In this document: in pieces, positions 16,120 through 25,426 of the stretch
Layout: the number at the start of each line of letters is the position of its first letter
Position numbering within the stretch: the stretch's first letter is position 1
Assembly (NCBI GenBank): GCA_034142505.1
Contig: JAWZDV010000065.1
Span: 1 to 64,000 of the forward strand
Direction: 5' to 3'
DNA length: 64,000 bases
Origin: Hungatella_A sp034142505
GTDB lineage: Bacteria; Bacillota; Clostridia; Lachnospirales; Lachnospiraceae
Position numbers and translations under genes: made by a program
The notes under the pieces: generated by a model
Seen by the model: the letters and a program-made list of their open reading frames with translations, nothing else
Told to the model about the DNA's origin: nothing
Databases searched by the model: none

Positions 16120-17556
16120 ATGGAAATGTCAAATGAGCCAGAGCAGGAATTATTAAGAAAAGCTATGGATTGTCGAATGTTGGAGGAGCAGATCGTGGAT
16201 TATCATGTGAGGAATTACGGAGCGGCCGGGGATGGTGTGACGAAGGATACGGAGTCGATTCAGAAAGCGATTGACGCCTGTTGTGCGGCAGGCGGGGGAA
16301 GAGTGGTGCTGGATGGCGGGGGAACGTATCGGTCGGGATCTCTTGTCTTAAAGTCCAATGTGGAGTTTTATGTGGAGAGCGGCACCGAGCTGAAAGCCAG
16401 CGATGACCCGGCGGATTATCAGGCGCTTCCGGCGCTGCCGCCGCTGGATTGCGGCGGGGAAGCAGAAGTTGGAGCGGATGGCCAAAAGGAGCAGAGCAAA
16501 GAAGTTCCTTCCTATATTAACTGTGAGTATGATGGCAGGCCTCGGCATTATTTCATCTATGCCCACGGCGGGGAGAACATCCGCATTACCGGTTTTGGAA
16601 CCATCGACGGGACGGAGGAGCTTTACTACGGAAAAGAGATTCCATACCACATCGAAGGGCGGTATTATCCCAGAATCCCCATGATTCTGATTGAGGAGGT
16701 GGAGCACTTAACGGTGAAAGATATCACACTGGCCCGCTGCGGGTTCTGGACGCTCCATATGGCCGGCTGCCAGGATGTGCTGGTGGACGGAATCCGCATT
16801 CTCAATAATTTGAGGATGGCCAACTGCGACGGGATTGACCCGGACCATTGCCAGAATGTGCGGATTGTCAACTGCCATGTGGAATGTGCCGACGACTGTA
16901 TTGTGCTGAAGAATACCAAGGGCTATGAGCGTTATGGTCCCTGCAAAAATATTTTGATATCCGGGTGCACGCTGGTCTCCACCAGTTCTGCCATCAAACT
17001 TGGAACGGAGAGTGAGAGCGATTTTGAGAATGTGGTGATTGAAAACTGCAGCATCAGCCGTACCAACCGGGGGGTGTCCATTCACTTGAGAGATAAGGGA
17101 AATGTGAAAAACGTGCTCATTTCCAACCTGAATATCGAGACAAGACGGTTCTCGGAGCAGTGGTGGGGGAGAGCGGAGCCAATCTACATCACCGTGTTTG
17201 ACCGAAAGGACGGCGTCACCGCCGGACAGATCCGGAATGTGAGACTGCGGGATATCAACTGCACCGGGGAGAACGGAATCTTCATCTGTGGAAGCGAGGG
17301 CCACGTGATCAAGGATGTGTCACTGGAAAACATTCATGTGACGCTGGCGAAACATTCCAAATGGCCCAGCGACAGCTACGATCTCCGGCCATGCCGGGGA
17401 GAGGGGATACTTCCCTCCAAGCTTTATGGACTCTATGCGGACATGGTGGACGGACTGACCGTATCTAGTCTCAAGGTGGAATGTCAGGACAGCATGGAGG
17501 AATATACCGCTGGGGACTGTTGTGTCAAAAACGTAGAGAATCTGGTGGAACGTTAA
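16120..17556 (+). CDS. Glycoside hydrolase family 28 (polygalacturonase-like)
   Basis: A 478-residue right-handed beta-helix hydrolase. The N-terminal segment YGAAGDGVTKDTESIQKAID is the pectate-lyase-superfamily opening. The GH28 acidic residues lie in NCDGIDPDHC and CADDCIVLKN, followed by SSAIKLGTESES and RGVSIHLRDKG. There is no signal peptide, so it probably acts in the cytoplasm on imported galacturonate- or other uronate-containing oligosaccharides. It is the first gene of an operon with a Dpp/Opp-like importer, mannonate dehydratase and a polyuronate lyase. The start at 16120 has a weak ribosome site, and ATG 16126 is also possible. Confidence 0.88.
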   Translation: MEMSNEPEQELLRKAMDCRMLEEQIVDYHVRNYGAAGDGVTKDTESIQKAIDACCAAGGGRVVLDGGGTYRSGSLVLKSNVEFYVESGTELKASDDPADYQALPALPPLDCGGEAEVGADGQKEQSKEVPSYINCEYDGRPRHYFIYAHGGENIRITGFGTIDGTEELYYGKEIPYHIEGRYYPRIPMILIEEVEHLTVKDITLARCGFWTLHMAGCQDVLVDGIRILNNLRMANCDGIDPDHCQNVRIVNCHVECADDCIVLKNTKGYERYGPCKNILISGCTLVSTSSAIKLGTESESDFENVVIENCSISRTNRGVSIHLRDKGNVKNVLISNLNIETRRFSEQWWGRAEPIYITVFDRKDGVTAGQIRNVRLRDINCTGENGIFICGSEGHVIKDVSLENIHVTLAKHSKWPSDSYDLRPCRGEGILPSKLYGLYADMVDGLTVSSLKVECQDSMEEYTAGDCCVKNVENLVER

Positions 17557-17606
17557 TGAAGGAGCAGAAGAAATAACAGTAATAAAAGAAATGGGAAGGG
17601 AGGAAT

Positions 17607-17633
17607 ATGGCAGGAGGGAGAAACCTGCCGTAG
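17607..17633 (+). other. Eight-codon leader reading frame with hairpin, upstream of the permease gene
   Basis: A strong ribosome site (GGGAGGAAT) precedes ATG 17607, which encodes MAGGRNLP and stops at 17631-17633, seven bases before the permease ATG at 17641. The permease itself has only a weak site. GGCAGG 17609-17614 and CCTGCC 17624-17629 form a hairpin inside the leader. A translation-coupling or control role is inferred. Confidence 0.4.
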
Positions 17634-17640
17634 AGATTAA

Positions 17641-18585
17641 ATGAAGACTTACATTGCAAAACGAACGGGACAGATGATACTGATTATTTTTTTGATATCG
17701 ATCTTCACATTCATGCTGGTGTCCTTTATCCCGGGTGATCCGGTGTATGCCATGCTGGGGGAGGAAGTTTCCCAGGAGGAGTACGACAGGGTCTACCATG
17801 AACTGAAGCTGGACCAGCCGATTATAAAGAGGTATTTCAGCTGGCTGGGCGGAGCGGTGCAGGGAGACTGGGGACAGTCCACACAGTTCCACAAGAGCAC
17901 GCTGGAGGTGCTTATGGAGCGGATTCCTATCACGTTGTTTTTCTCATTGACGGCATTTCTGATCAGTATTCCGCTGGGGATTTTATTCGGTGTCATCAGC
18001 GCGGTGCATCGGGGGAAGACGGCGGATACGGTGGTGACGCTGATCGCCAATATCACGGCCTGTCTGCCGCAGTTCTGGATCGCGCTGCTGGTGATGTACA
18101 TATTCGCCATGAAGCTGGGGTGGCTGCCATCCTACGGGTTTACCTGGTTCAGTGAGGATTTCTCCATGGGCATCCGGCAGACCATCATGCCGTTATTCTG
18201 TCTGGCGCTTGGAGGCATTGCCACCACCACGAGACAGACCCGTTCCAGTATGCTGGAGGTGATCCGGCAGGATTACGTGAGGACGGCCAGAAGCAAGGGA
18301 CTTTCCAACAAGAAGGTGATCTACTTACACGCGCTGAAAAATGCACTGATTCCCGTTATCACCATTCTGGGTATGCGGCTTGGCTCCATGCTGGCCGGTT
18401 CTATGTTCGTGGAGTCGGTGTTCAACATTCCGGGTATGGGTTCCCTGTTTGTGAAGGCAATCCAGTCCAGAGATATCCCGGTGGTTCAGGCCTGCGTGCT
18501 GGTGACAGCGCTGGTATCCTGTATCATCAACTTGTTTACGGATATCCTGTACGCAGTCGTTGACCCGAGAGTCCGCTATGAGTAA
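17641..18585 (+). CDS. ABC transporter permease, DppB/OppB type
   Basis: A 314-residue permease with an N-terminal helix (MILIIFLISIFTFMLVSFIPG) and six membrane segments in total. The DppB-specific N-terminal region contains DPVYAMLGEEVS. The EAA-like coupling loop lies around DYVRTARSKGLSNKKVIYLH. It pairs with the DppC-type permease downstream and the fused ATPases to form a peptide/oligosaccharide-class importer. The flanking GH28, lyase and mannonate dehydratase point to oligouronides rather than peptides. The gene is preceded by a short leader frame. Confidence 0.9.
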   Translation: MKTYIAKRTGQMILIIFLISIFTFMLVSFIPGDPVYAMLGEEVSQEEYDRVYHELKLDQPIIKRYFSWLGGAVQGDWGQSTQFHKSTLEVLMERIPITLFFSLTAFLISIPLGILFGVISAVHRGKTADTVVTLIANITACLPQFWIALLVMYIFAMKLGWLPSYGFTWFSEDFSMGIRQTIMPLFCLALGGIATTTRQTRSSMLEVIRQDYVRTARSKGLSNKKVIYLHALKNALIPVITILGMRLGSMLAGSMFVESVFNIPGMGSLFVKAIQSRDIPVVQACVLVTALVSCIINLFTDILYAVVDPRVRYE

Positions 18586-18599
18586 GGAGGCAGCAGAAC

Positions 18600-19454
18600 G
18601 TGAAAGATAATGGAAGATGGAAGAAGACAGTAAAGACTTTATTTGCCAGAAAGGTGGCGCTGGTGAGCGCGGTGGTGGTGGTGCTGTTTGTGCTGCTGGC
18701 AATCTGCGCGCCGCTCATTGCGCCATATGACCCCAACTTTGCAGACTTTGCGGCATTTTTACAGGGGCCGAGTAAGGCGCATCTGCTGGGGACGGATAAC
18801 TATGGGCGTGACGTACTCAGCCGGATTATCTACGGCACGAGAGTCAGCCTGATTATCGGTGTGCTGGCGGTGATTATCGCCTGTGTGATCGGGACATTTT
18901 TTGGTATGGTGGCCGGATATTTCGGCGGGATTGTGGACGATGTGATTACCAGAATTATGGAAGCCATCCGGGCGATTCCGCAGATTATTCTGGCGATGGC
19001 GCTGACGGCGGTGTTTGGAAGCGGAATCCGCAACCTGGCGATCATCCTGGGGATATCCTCCATGGCAGGTTATGTGAGGATGATGCGTGGGCAGGTGCTC
19101 ACCATCAAGCAGGCGGATTATATTATGGCCGGTAAACTGCAGGGGAATAAGAACTTCCGGCTGATGTTTAAGCATATCCTGCCCAACAGCATTTCCCCCA
19201 TCATTGTCATGATGACACAGCAGGTGGGGCAGACGATTCTGGCGGAGGCGGGGTTAAGCTTCCTGGGACTTGGAATCAGCGCGCCCACGGCATCCTGGGG
19301 AAGCATGGTCAGCGAGGGGCGTCTGTTCCTGTTACAGAATCCCGTGTTTGCCCTGACACCCGGCGTTTGCGTGGCGGTGCTGGTGATCTGCCTCAACATG
19401 TTTGGCGACGGTGTCCGCGATGCTCTGGACCCAAGGCTCAGAGGCGAAGTATAG
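18600..19454 (+). CDS. ABC transporter permease, DppC/OppC type
   Basis: A 284-residue permease with an N-terminal helix (about residues 16-38), the family segment LLGTDNYGRDVLSRIIYGTR and five further helices. It ends with the typical GDGVRDALDPRLRG. GTG 18600 is the start, with AAGGAGG nine bases upstream. It forms the heterodimeric membrane channel with the preceding DppB-type protein. Confidence 0.9.
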   Translation: MKDNGRWKKTVKTLFARKVALVSAVVVVLFVLLAICAPLIAPYDPNFADFAAFLQGPSKAHLLGTDNYGRDVLSRIIYGTRVSLIIGVLAVIIACVIGTFFGMVAGYFGGIVDDVITRIMEAIRAIPQIILAMALTAVFGSGIRNLAIILGISSMAGYVRMMRGQVLTIKQADYIMAGKLQGNKNFRLMFKHILPNSISPIIVMMTQQVGQTILAEAGLSFLGLGISAPTASWGSMVSEGRLFLLQNPVFALTPGVCVAVLVICLNMFGDGVRDALDPRLRGEV

Positions 19455-19467
19455 GAGGACGGCGAGA

Positions 19468-21492
19468 ATGGAACATTTATTGGAGATAAAAAATATCGAG
19501 ACCTGTTTTAAGACGGACGGCCAGATGGTAAAAGCGGTGGACGGCGTGTCCATGTACTTGAATCCCGGGGAGATCATCGGGATCGTGGGGGAGTCGGGAA
19601 GCGGTAAATCCGTGACCATGATGAGCATGCTTCAGCTGATCACCTCCCCGGGCAAGATCACCGGCGGAGAGGTCTACATACAGGGAAATGACAAAAATAT
19701 GCTGGAGTACGGTGTTGACAGCGAGGAGATGCGCCACATGAGGGGCGGCCGCGTCAGCATGATTTTTCAGGAGCCAATGACGTCCTTAAATCCGGTGCTG
19801 ACCATCGGCTATCAGATTCAGGAAAATATCATCGAGCATCTGCATTTGAGCAAGGAAGATGCCAAAAAACGCACCATCGAGATGTTAAAACTGGTAAATA
19901 TCCCCGACGCGGAGCAACGGTATGATTATTATCCGCAGCAGTTTTCCGGCGGAATGCGCCAGAGAATCATGATCGCCATGGCCATGTCCTCGGAGCCGAC
20001 AATTCTGGTGGCGGATGAGGCCACAACGGCGCTGGATGTGACGACTCAGGCCCAGCTGTTGGAGATGATCCGGGATATTGCCAAGAAGACAAACACGGCG
20101 GTGATTATCGTGACCCACAACCTGGGGATTGTAGCCAGGTTTGCGGAGCGGATCTATGTGATGTACTCCGGCAGCGTGGTGGAGATGACGGATTCCAAGC
20201 GGCTGTTTGCCAATCCGGAGCATCCGTATACAAGAGCGCTTCTTCGGGCGATTCCGAGGCTGGATGATCCGAAAGACCGTATCCTGATCCCCATTGAGGG
20301 GCTGCCGCCGAACCCGGCGACGAGACCGGAGTACTGTCCGTTCTATGAAAGATGCGAGTACCGGATGGAGAAGTGTAAGAAAGGGAAGCGGCCGGAATTA
20401 CAGGAATTGGAGGCCGGACACTTTGCGGCCTGCTGTCTGACGGAGGAGGAGAAGGCGGCCAAGGAACAAGAGATCGCCGGGAAGGAGATCAAAAAAGCGC
20501 CGAAGATTGAGGTCGGTGAAGAACTCTGCCTGAATGTAAAGAATGTGAGAAAATATTTCCCGATTTACAGCGGCATGATGCGCAAGAAGGTTGGGGAAGT
20601 GAAGGCGATTGAGGACATCAATTTCTATGCCAGAAAAGGAGAGACCCTGGGAATCGTGGGAGAGTCCGGCTGTGGCAAGACGACCTTAGCCAGATGTATC
20701 ATGCGGGTGTATCGGCCGGAGGAAGGGGAAATCATCTTTGGCGGGACGGACATTGCCAAATTTAACGACAAGGAGATGTACCCGTACCGGAAGAAGATGG
20801 CCATGATTTTCCAGGACCCCTTCTCATCCCTTGATCCGAGACAGACGGCGGAATCCATTGTGGGCGAGTCCCTGCTTCTTCACAAACTGGTGAAGAACCG
20901 GGAAGAGTATAACGCAAGGGTGGATGAGTTATTCCGCATCGTGGGCCTGGACCCGGCCTTAAAATACCGGGTGCCTCACGAATTTTCCGGCGGCCAGCGC
21001 CAGAGAATCGGGATTGCCAGGGCATTGTCCTCCGATCCGGATATGATTATATGTGATGAGCCGATTTCGGCGCTGGACGTGTCCATCCAGGCGCAGATCA
21101 TCAATCTGCTGGAGGAGCTGCAGTCGAAATTGGGCTTGACATACCTTTTTATCGCCCATGATCTGGCGGTGGTGAAACATATCAGCAACCGGATTCTGGT
21201 GATGTATTTAGGACGGGTGGTGGAGATCGCGGAGTGCGAGGAACTCTACAACAACACGCTTCACCCCTATACCAAGACGCTGCTTAGCGCAGTTCCCGTG
21301 GCGGACCCGGCGGTGGAGGAAACCAGGGAGCGGGTTCCGATTCGCGGTGAGGTGCCAAGTCTGACCAACCGGCCGTCAGGATGTCCGTTCCATGACCGGT
21401 GCACCCATGTGTGTGACCGGTGCCGCAAGGAAGTGCCTGCGTTAAAGGATGTGGGCGGCGGCCACGAGGTAGCATGTTTTTTGTATCAATAG
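19468..21492 (+). CDS. Fused DppD-DppF-type ABC ATPase
   Basis: A 674-residue protein holding two complete ABC ATPases in one chain. The first has Walker A GESGSGKS and signature FSGGMRQR; the second has Walker A GESGCGKT and signature FSGGQRQR. Each is followed by the oligopeptide-transporter C-terminal domain with clustered cysteines (YCPFYERCEYRMEKC and GCPFHDRCTHVCDRC), known in DppD/F to bind an iron-sulfur cluster. Usually these are two genes, so the fusion fixes a 1:1 heterodimer. ATG 19468 follows AGGAGG. The ORF opens earlier within the permease gene without a ribosome site. Confidence 0.92.
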   Translation: MEHLLEIKNIETCFKTDGQMVKAVDGVSMYLNPGEIIGIVGESGSGKSVTMMSMLQLITSPGKITGGEVYIQGNDKNMLEYGVDSEEMRHMRGGRVSMIFQEPMTSLNPVLTIGYQIQENIIEHLHLSKEDAKKRTIEMLKLVNIPDAEQRYDYYPQQFSGGMRQRIMIAMAMSSEPTILVADEATTALDVTTQAQLLEMIRDIAKKTNTAVIIVTHNLGIVARFAERIYVMYSGSVVEMTDSKRLFANPEHPYTRALLRAIPRLDDPKDRILIPIEGLPPNPATRPEYCPFYERCEYRMEKCKKGKRPELQELEAGHFAACCLTEEEKAAKEQEIAGKEIKKAPKIEVGEELCLNVKNVRKYFPIYSGMMRKKVGEVKAIEDINFYARKGETLGIVGESGCGKTTLARCIMRVYRPEEGEIIFGGTDIAKFNDKEMYPYRKKMAMIFQDPFSSLDPRQTAESIVGESLLLHKLVKNREEYNARVDELFRIVGLDPALKYRVPHEFSGGQRQRIGIARALSSDPDMIICDEPISALDVSIQAQIINLLEELQSKLGLTYLFIAHDLAVVKHISNRILVMYLGRVVEIAECEELYNNTLHPYTKTLLSAVPVADPAVEETRERVPIRGEVPSLTNRPSGCPFHDRCTHVCDRCRKEVPALKDVGGGHEVACFLYQ

Positions 21493-21495
21493 AAC

Positions 21496-21550
21496 GCAGC
21501 TGTTCATGACCGCAGGCCATATAAGAAGATAAGCCGCCATGAACAGTTAC
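21496..21550. repeat. Diverged member of the palindromic repeat family (copy C)
   Basis: The right end, AAGAAGATAAGCCGCC followed by ATGAACAGTTAC, ends at 21550 and matches the right end of copy A (11196-11220) apart from a few changes. The left arm around 21498-21515 (CTGTTCATG plus flanks) pairs imperfectly with it. It lies between the fused ATPase gene and the binding-protein gene, where a stem could set unequal mRNA stability. Confidence 0.6.
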
Positions 21551-21577
21551 ATATAAAAACAAGGAGGAATATGCATT

Positions 21578-23224
21578 ATGAAACGAACGAAGAAAATGTT
21601 GTCACTGGTTCTTGTCACAGCTATGGCGGTGGGGATGGTAACCGGCTGCGGAGGCGGAAAGAGCGGGTCTGACGATGCCGGGGCACCGGCTGCCACCACC
21701 ACGGCGGCAGCGGGAGACACCGCCGCTTCCGGCGAGGCGGGGACGGAGGAGTCCACGCAGGCGGCTGGGGCGATTGAGGAGGGCGGAAGTCTGACAATCG
21801 CTATTCCACAGCTTCACAATACCTTCTTTATGCCACAGTCCACCACCACCAGCGACCGGTTCGGTGCACAGCCGGTACTGGAGTCTCTGGGGCGCGCAGA
21901 TGACCAGGGGAATTATTATCCATGGCTGGCGGAAGAATTTGTCACAGATCCTGACAAACTGACCTTTACCGTAAAGCTGAGAGACGGCGTGAAATTTCAT
22001 GACGGCTCGGTCTGCGATGCAAAAGCGGTAGCCTGGAACATTGAACAGTATATTGCAAACGGCAAAGCCAGCGAGATCGGCTCCCCGAAGGAAGTAAAAG
22101 TAGTAGATGACAAGACTGTGGAAATCCAGTATAGCGAGTGGGCCAACAACTGGGACAATGTCATCGGCGACATTTATATCTGCTCCAAGGAAGCTTATGA
22201 GAAAAATGGCGAGGAGTGGTGCAACACTCATGCGGTAGGCACCGGCCCGTTCACCCTGGAGTCCTTTGTCGCTGACAACAAGATCACTTATAAGAAGAAT
22301 CCCGAGTACCGGATCGAGGGCCAGCCATACATCGACAGTCTGGAAATCGATATGATTACCGATACCAACACGATGATGTCCGCCCTGATGAACAAAGAAG
22401 TGGGCGTTGCCATGAAGTTTGAGAACGAGGCCATCATCAATTCCATCAAGCAGGCCGGATTTGAGAGCATCGGGAAGAGAAATGCAAACTGTGCCGATAT
22501 CAAGCACATTATCTGGAACAGCAAGAGCGACAAGCACCCGATGGGGGATTTGAAGGTGCGTCAGGCCATTATGCATGCCATTCAGTGGGATGATGTTGCC
22601 AAGGCATTGTCCGGTGGTTTAGGCGAAGCGACACCGTTATTCTGTACCTCCGATTCCTGGGCTTACTCTCCTGAGGCAGAGTTCTATGAGTATGATTTGG
22701 ATCTTGCCAAAAAGCTGCTGGCGGAAGCAGGTTACCCGGATGGCTTTGAGACCACCATTTACACCAAGTCCCAGGACAACGACACCTCCACCGCGTTCCA
22801 GGCGATTCTGGCGCAGATCGGAATCAAGGCAGAGGTGAAGGTGCTTGACAGCTCCGCTTTGGCGGCCATGCAGAAGGAAGATGACATTGACGGCTTTATC
22901 GCGAACCGCGGGGCCAGCAAGATGGATTTCACCAACAACTATATCCGTCTGTATTCCTCTGAGGGCATCAAGAACCACGGCATCATGCTGCGCCCGGCAG
23001 AATTTGAGGAGCCATTGTTTGCAGCGCGGGCGGCAAAGACACTGGAAGAAAAGAAGGCCAACTTACAGAAAGCATCCAAGGCGCTGGTACAGGATTATGT
23101 GATGATCACCCCGTTAGCTGTGGTTTACTATGAATCCTTTGCGGTACCGGGGCTGGAGGACAGCGGAATCTACGAAGTAAGTCTGGAGCAGTGGACGCCG
23201 GAAGCGGTTCACTGGACGAAATAA
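21578..23224 (+). CDS. Extracellular solute-binding lipoprotein, family 5 (DppA/OppA type)
   Basis: A 548-residue binding protein. The lipoprotein signal ends at VTGCGGG, and an Ala/Thr/Gly/Glu-rich linker to about residue 65 tethers the domain. The SBP_bac_5 body starts with GGSLTIAIP and contains DKLTFTVKLRDGVKFHDG, the family signature. It delivers the ligand to the DppB/C/DF transporter encoded just upstream. By context the ligand is a uronate-containing oligosaccharide. A strong AAGGAGG site sits upstream of ATG 21578. Separate regulation from the ATPase gene by the intervening palindrome is possible. Confidence 0.9.
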   Translation: MKRTKKMLSLVLVTAMAVGMVTGCGGGKSGSDDAGAPAATTTAAAGDTAASGEAGTEESTQAAGAIEEGGSLTIAIPQLHNTFFMPQSTTTSDRFGAQPVLESLGRADDQGNYYPWLAEEFVTDPDKLTFTVKLRDGVKFHDGSVCDAKAVAWNIEQYIANGKASEIGSPKEVKVVDDKTVEIQYSEWANNWDNVIGDIYICSKEAYEKNGEEWCNTHAVGTGPFTLESFVADNKITYKKNPEYRIEGQPYIDSLEIDMITDTNTMMSALMNKEVGVAMKFENEAIINSIKQAGFESIGKRNANCADIKHIIWNSKSDKHPMGDLKVRQAIMHAIQWDDVAKALSGGLGEATPLFCTSDSWAYSPEAEFYEYDLDLAKKLLAEAGYPDGFETTIYTKSQDNDTSTAFQAILAQIGIKAEVKVLDSSALAAMQKEDDIDGFIANRGASKMDFTNNYIRLYSSEGIKNHGIMLRPAEFEEPLFAARAAKTLEEKKANLQKASKALVQDYVMITPLAVVYYESFAVPGLEDSGIYEVSLEQWTPEAVHWTK

Positions 23225-23253
23225 GAATATAGTTAACGCGAGGGAGACCAATT

Positions 23254-24237
23254 ATGCTGGGAGATAAGATTAAAGTTCAGTCCAAGGTGACTTCGGATTA
23301 TACGGACGAACAGTTATTGTTCATCAAACAGATGGGCATCAAATATGTTTTTGTGATTTTTAAGGATGAGCACACGGATTATGACTCTGTTATGAGATTT
23401 ATGGAGCGGCTGCGCAAATTTGACTTAACGGTTACAGACGCGGGAAATGTACATCTGTACAAAAATGATAAAATCCATCTGGGACTCCCGGGGCGGGATG
23501 AAGCGATTGAGGCGTACAATAATTTCAACCGAATTCTGGGCAAAGCGGGTATCCCCGTGGGTTACATGACCTGGGAACCGAATCAGGTTCTGACTACCAG
23601 GTTCGGCGTGGGAGAGCACACGAGAGGCGCTGTCGGCCGGATCGTCGATATCGAGGAAATGGAGAGCCGTCCTTACAGCCATGACAGACTCTATACGAAA
23701 GAAGAGATGTGGGATCATTTTAAATACTTCCTGGACCGGGTGCTCCCGGTGTGCGAGGAAGCCAATATCAAGATTGCCCTTCATCCCAACGATCCGCCTG
23801 TGGACTGCCTGGTGGGAATCTCCAACTTGATCACCTCGGCGGAGGATTACAAACACGCCTTTGAACTGGCCGGCAACAGCCCATACCTGGGGATGAAAAT
23901 GTGTATCGGCTGCTGGCTGGAGGGCGGAGACAAGTTTGGCAATGTGATGGAGGATATCAAGTATTTTGTGGAGAACAAGAAGGTGCTCCTGGTGCATTTC
24001 CGGAATGTGAGCACGACGCTGCCATATTTTGAGGAAACACTTTTAGAGGACGGCTACATGGATATGTACGGGTTGATGAAGCAGTTTGTGGAGAGCGATT
24101 ACGACGGCGCCATCCATGTGGATCATGTACCGGTGTGGGGCAAGAGCGTGGGAGGGGAAAATTCATCCTGGGCTTACAGCACCGGATATATGAAAGCGCT
24201 GTTAAACTGTGCAAAGGCGGACGTAAACCGTTCCTGA
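23254..24237 (+). CDS. uxuA: Mannonate dehydratase (UxuA family)
   Basis: A 327-residue TIM-barrel enzyme. UxuA-type motifs are ALHPNDPP near residue 175, KMCIGCW near 212 and LVHFRNVS near 247, with DGYMDMY following. It dehydrates D-mannonate to 2-keto-3-deoxygluconate in glucuronate catabolism. The protein is shorter than the roughly 390-residue E. coli enzyme, as in several Firmicute relatives. UxaC, UxuB, KdgK and KdgA are not in the window. Its presence argues that the imported polymer contains glucuronate or mannuronate-derived units. Confidence 0.8.
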   Translation: MLGDKIKVQSKVTSDYTDEQLLFIKQMGIKYVFVIFKDEHTDYDSVMRFMERLRKFDLTVTDAGNVHLYKNDKIHLGLPGRDEAIEAYNNFNRILGKAGIPVGYMTWEPNQVLTTRFGVGEHTRGAVGRIVDIEEMESRPYSHDRLYTKEEMWDHFKYFLDRVLPVCEEANIKIALHPNDPPVDCLVGISNLITSAEDYKHAFELAGNSPYLGMKMCIGCWLEGGDKFGNVMEDIKYFVENKKVLLVHFRNVSTTLPYFEETLLEDGYMDMYGLMKQFVESDYDGAIHVDHVPVWGKSVGGENSSWAYSTGYMKALLNCAKADVNRS

Positions 24238-24247
24238 GGTAAAATGG

Positions 24248-25363
24248 ATGATACGATATGAGAAAACCTACCGGATCGCGCCCAAGTGGCGGGACCCGGA
24301 CTGGGTGATGGAGAAAGCGCAGGAGGCCTTGAAGGCCCCTGTGCTTCACATTACCGACTTGAGGAGTCCCAGAAGTGAAGGGGGACCCCATGATTATTAT
24401 TCCAACGGAGATTACTGGTGGCCGAATCCGGATACCCCGGACGGACTGCCCTATATCCAGCGGGACGGACAGACCAATCCGGAGAACTTTAACGGCCACA
24501 GGATTATCCTGCGGCAGATGCGGACCCATGTGGTGTATCTCACTTCCGCTTATCTGCTGACCGGGGAAGAACGGTATGCGAAGCGGGCGGTCTGCCATTT
24601 AAAAGAATTTTTTCTGGATGAGGCGACGTATATGGCGCCCCATTTATCCTACGCCCAGGCGCTGCTGGGGATCTGTCCGGGCAGAGGGATCGGAATCATT
24701 GACACGCTTCACCTGGTTGATGTGGTATTTGCCATCGACTGTCTGAAGAAGTCGGATTCCATGACGGAGGAGATTCACAAGGGCTTGAAACGATGGTTTG
24801 CCAGGTACCTGGGATGGATGCTGACAGATGAGAACGGGATCCAGGAGATGAACAAGGACAACAACCATGGAGTCTGCTTCTTCGTGCAGGCGGCGGCCTT
24901 TGCGCTGTTCACGGACAATGAGCGGATCGTGGATTTCTGCCGGGATTATTATAAGACCTCTCTGTTAAAACAGGAGGCGGACGACGGTTCCTTCCCAAGA
25001 GAACTTGGGCGGACCAAGCCTTATAATTATTCCATCTTCGTGGTGGACAATATGGTGTCTCTCTGCCATCTCCTGTCGAAGCCGGAAGACAATCTCTGGA
25101 AATATGAATCGCCGGAGGGCAAGAGCATCGTCAAGGCCCTCGATTACTTAACTCCCTATCTTCTGGATAAGAAATCATGGCCCCATCCCGAAGACGTGAT
25201 GCATTTCGATGCATTTCCGGCCCGGCATGGATTTATGCTTTTGGCCGGATGCACTTTGGGACGTCAGGAACTGCTGGATCTGTATGACAGACTTCCGGTG
25301 GAATCTTTAAATGAAGAAGCGAGGCGGAATATCGCGTCGCGGCAGCCAATGCTGTGGATGTGA
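24248..25363 (+). CDS. Alginate-lyase-superfamily polysaccharide lyase
   Basis: A 371-residue (alpha/alpha)-toroid protein resembling the Alginate_lyase family (PF05426-like). Visible features are YYSNGDYWWPNPD near the N-terminus, HRIILRQMRTHVVYLTSAY and the catalytic-type NNHG in KDNNHGVCFFVQAAAFAL. There is no signal peptide, so it is probably intracellular and acts on imported unsaturated or saturated oligouronides. It is the last gene of the operon, 10 bases after uxuA, and is followed by a very strong terminator. Substrate (glucuronan, alginate or other) cannot be decided from sequence. Confidence 0.75.
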   Translation: MIRYEKTYRIAPKWRDPDWVMEKAQEALKAPVLHITDLRSPRSEGGPHDYYSNGDYWWPNPDTPDGLPYIQRDGQTNPENFNGHRIILRQMRTHVVYLTSAYLLTGEERYAKRAVCHLKEFFLDEATYMAPHLSYAQALLGICPGRGIGIIDTLHLVDVVFAIDCLKKSDSMTEEIHKGLKRWFARYLGWMLTDENGIQEMNKDNNHGVCFFVQAAAFALFTDNERIVDFCRDYYKTSLLKQEADDGSFPRELGRTKPYNYSIFVVDNMVSLCHLLSKPEDNLWKYESPEGKSIVKALDYLTPYLLDKKSWPHPEDVMHFDAFPARHGFMLLAGCTLGRQELLDLYDRLPVESLNEEARRNIASRQPMLWM

Positions 25364-25372
25364 CGATTGTAT

Positions 25373-25426
25373 AAAGAGAGTGTCGCAAAATCATCAAAAT
25401 AGATGATTTTGCGACACTCTCTTTTT
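25373..25426. terminator. Strong terminator of the uronate operon
   Basis: A perfect 23-bp stem at 25373-25395 and 25402-25424 with a six-base loop, ending in a T-run that overlaps the last codons of the convergent BCCT gene. A-rich sequence on the left makes it usable from both sides. Confidence 0.93.
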
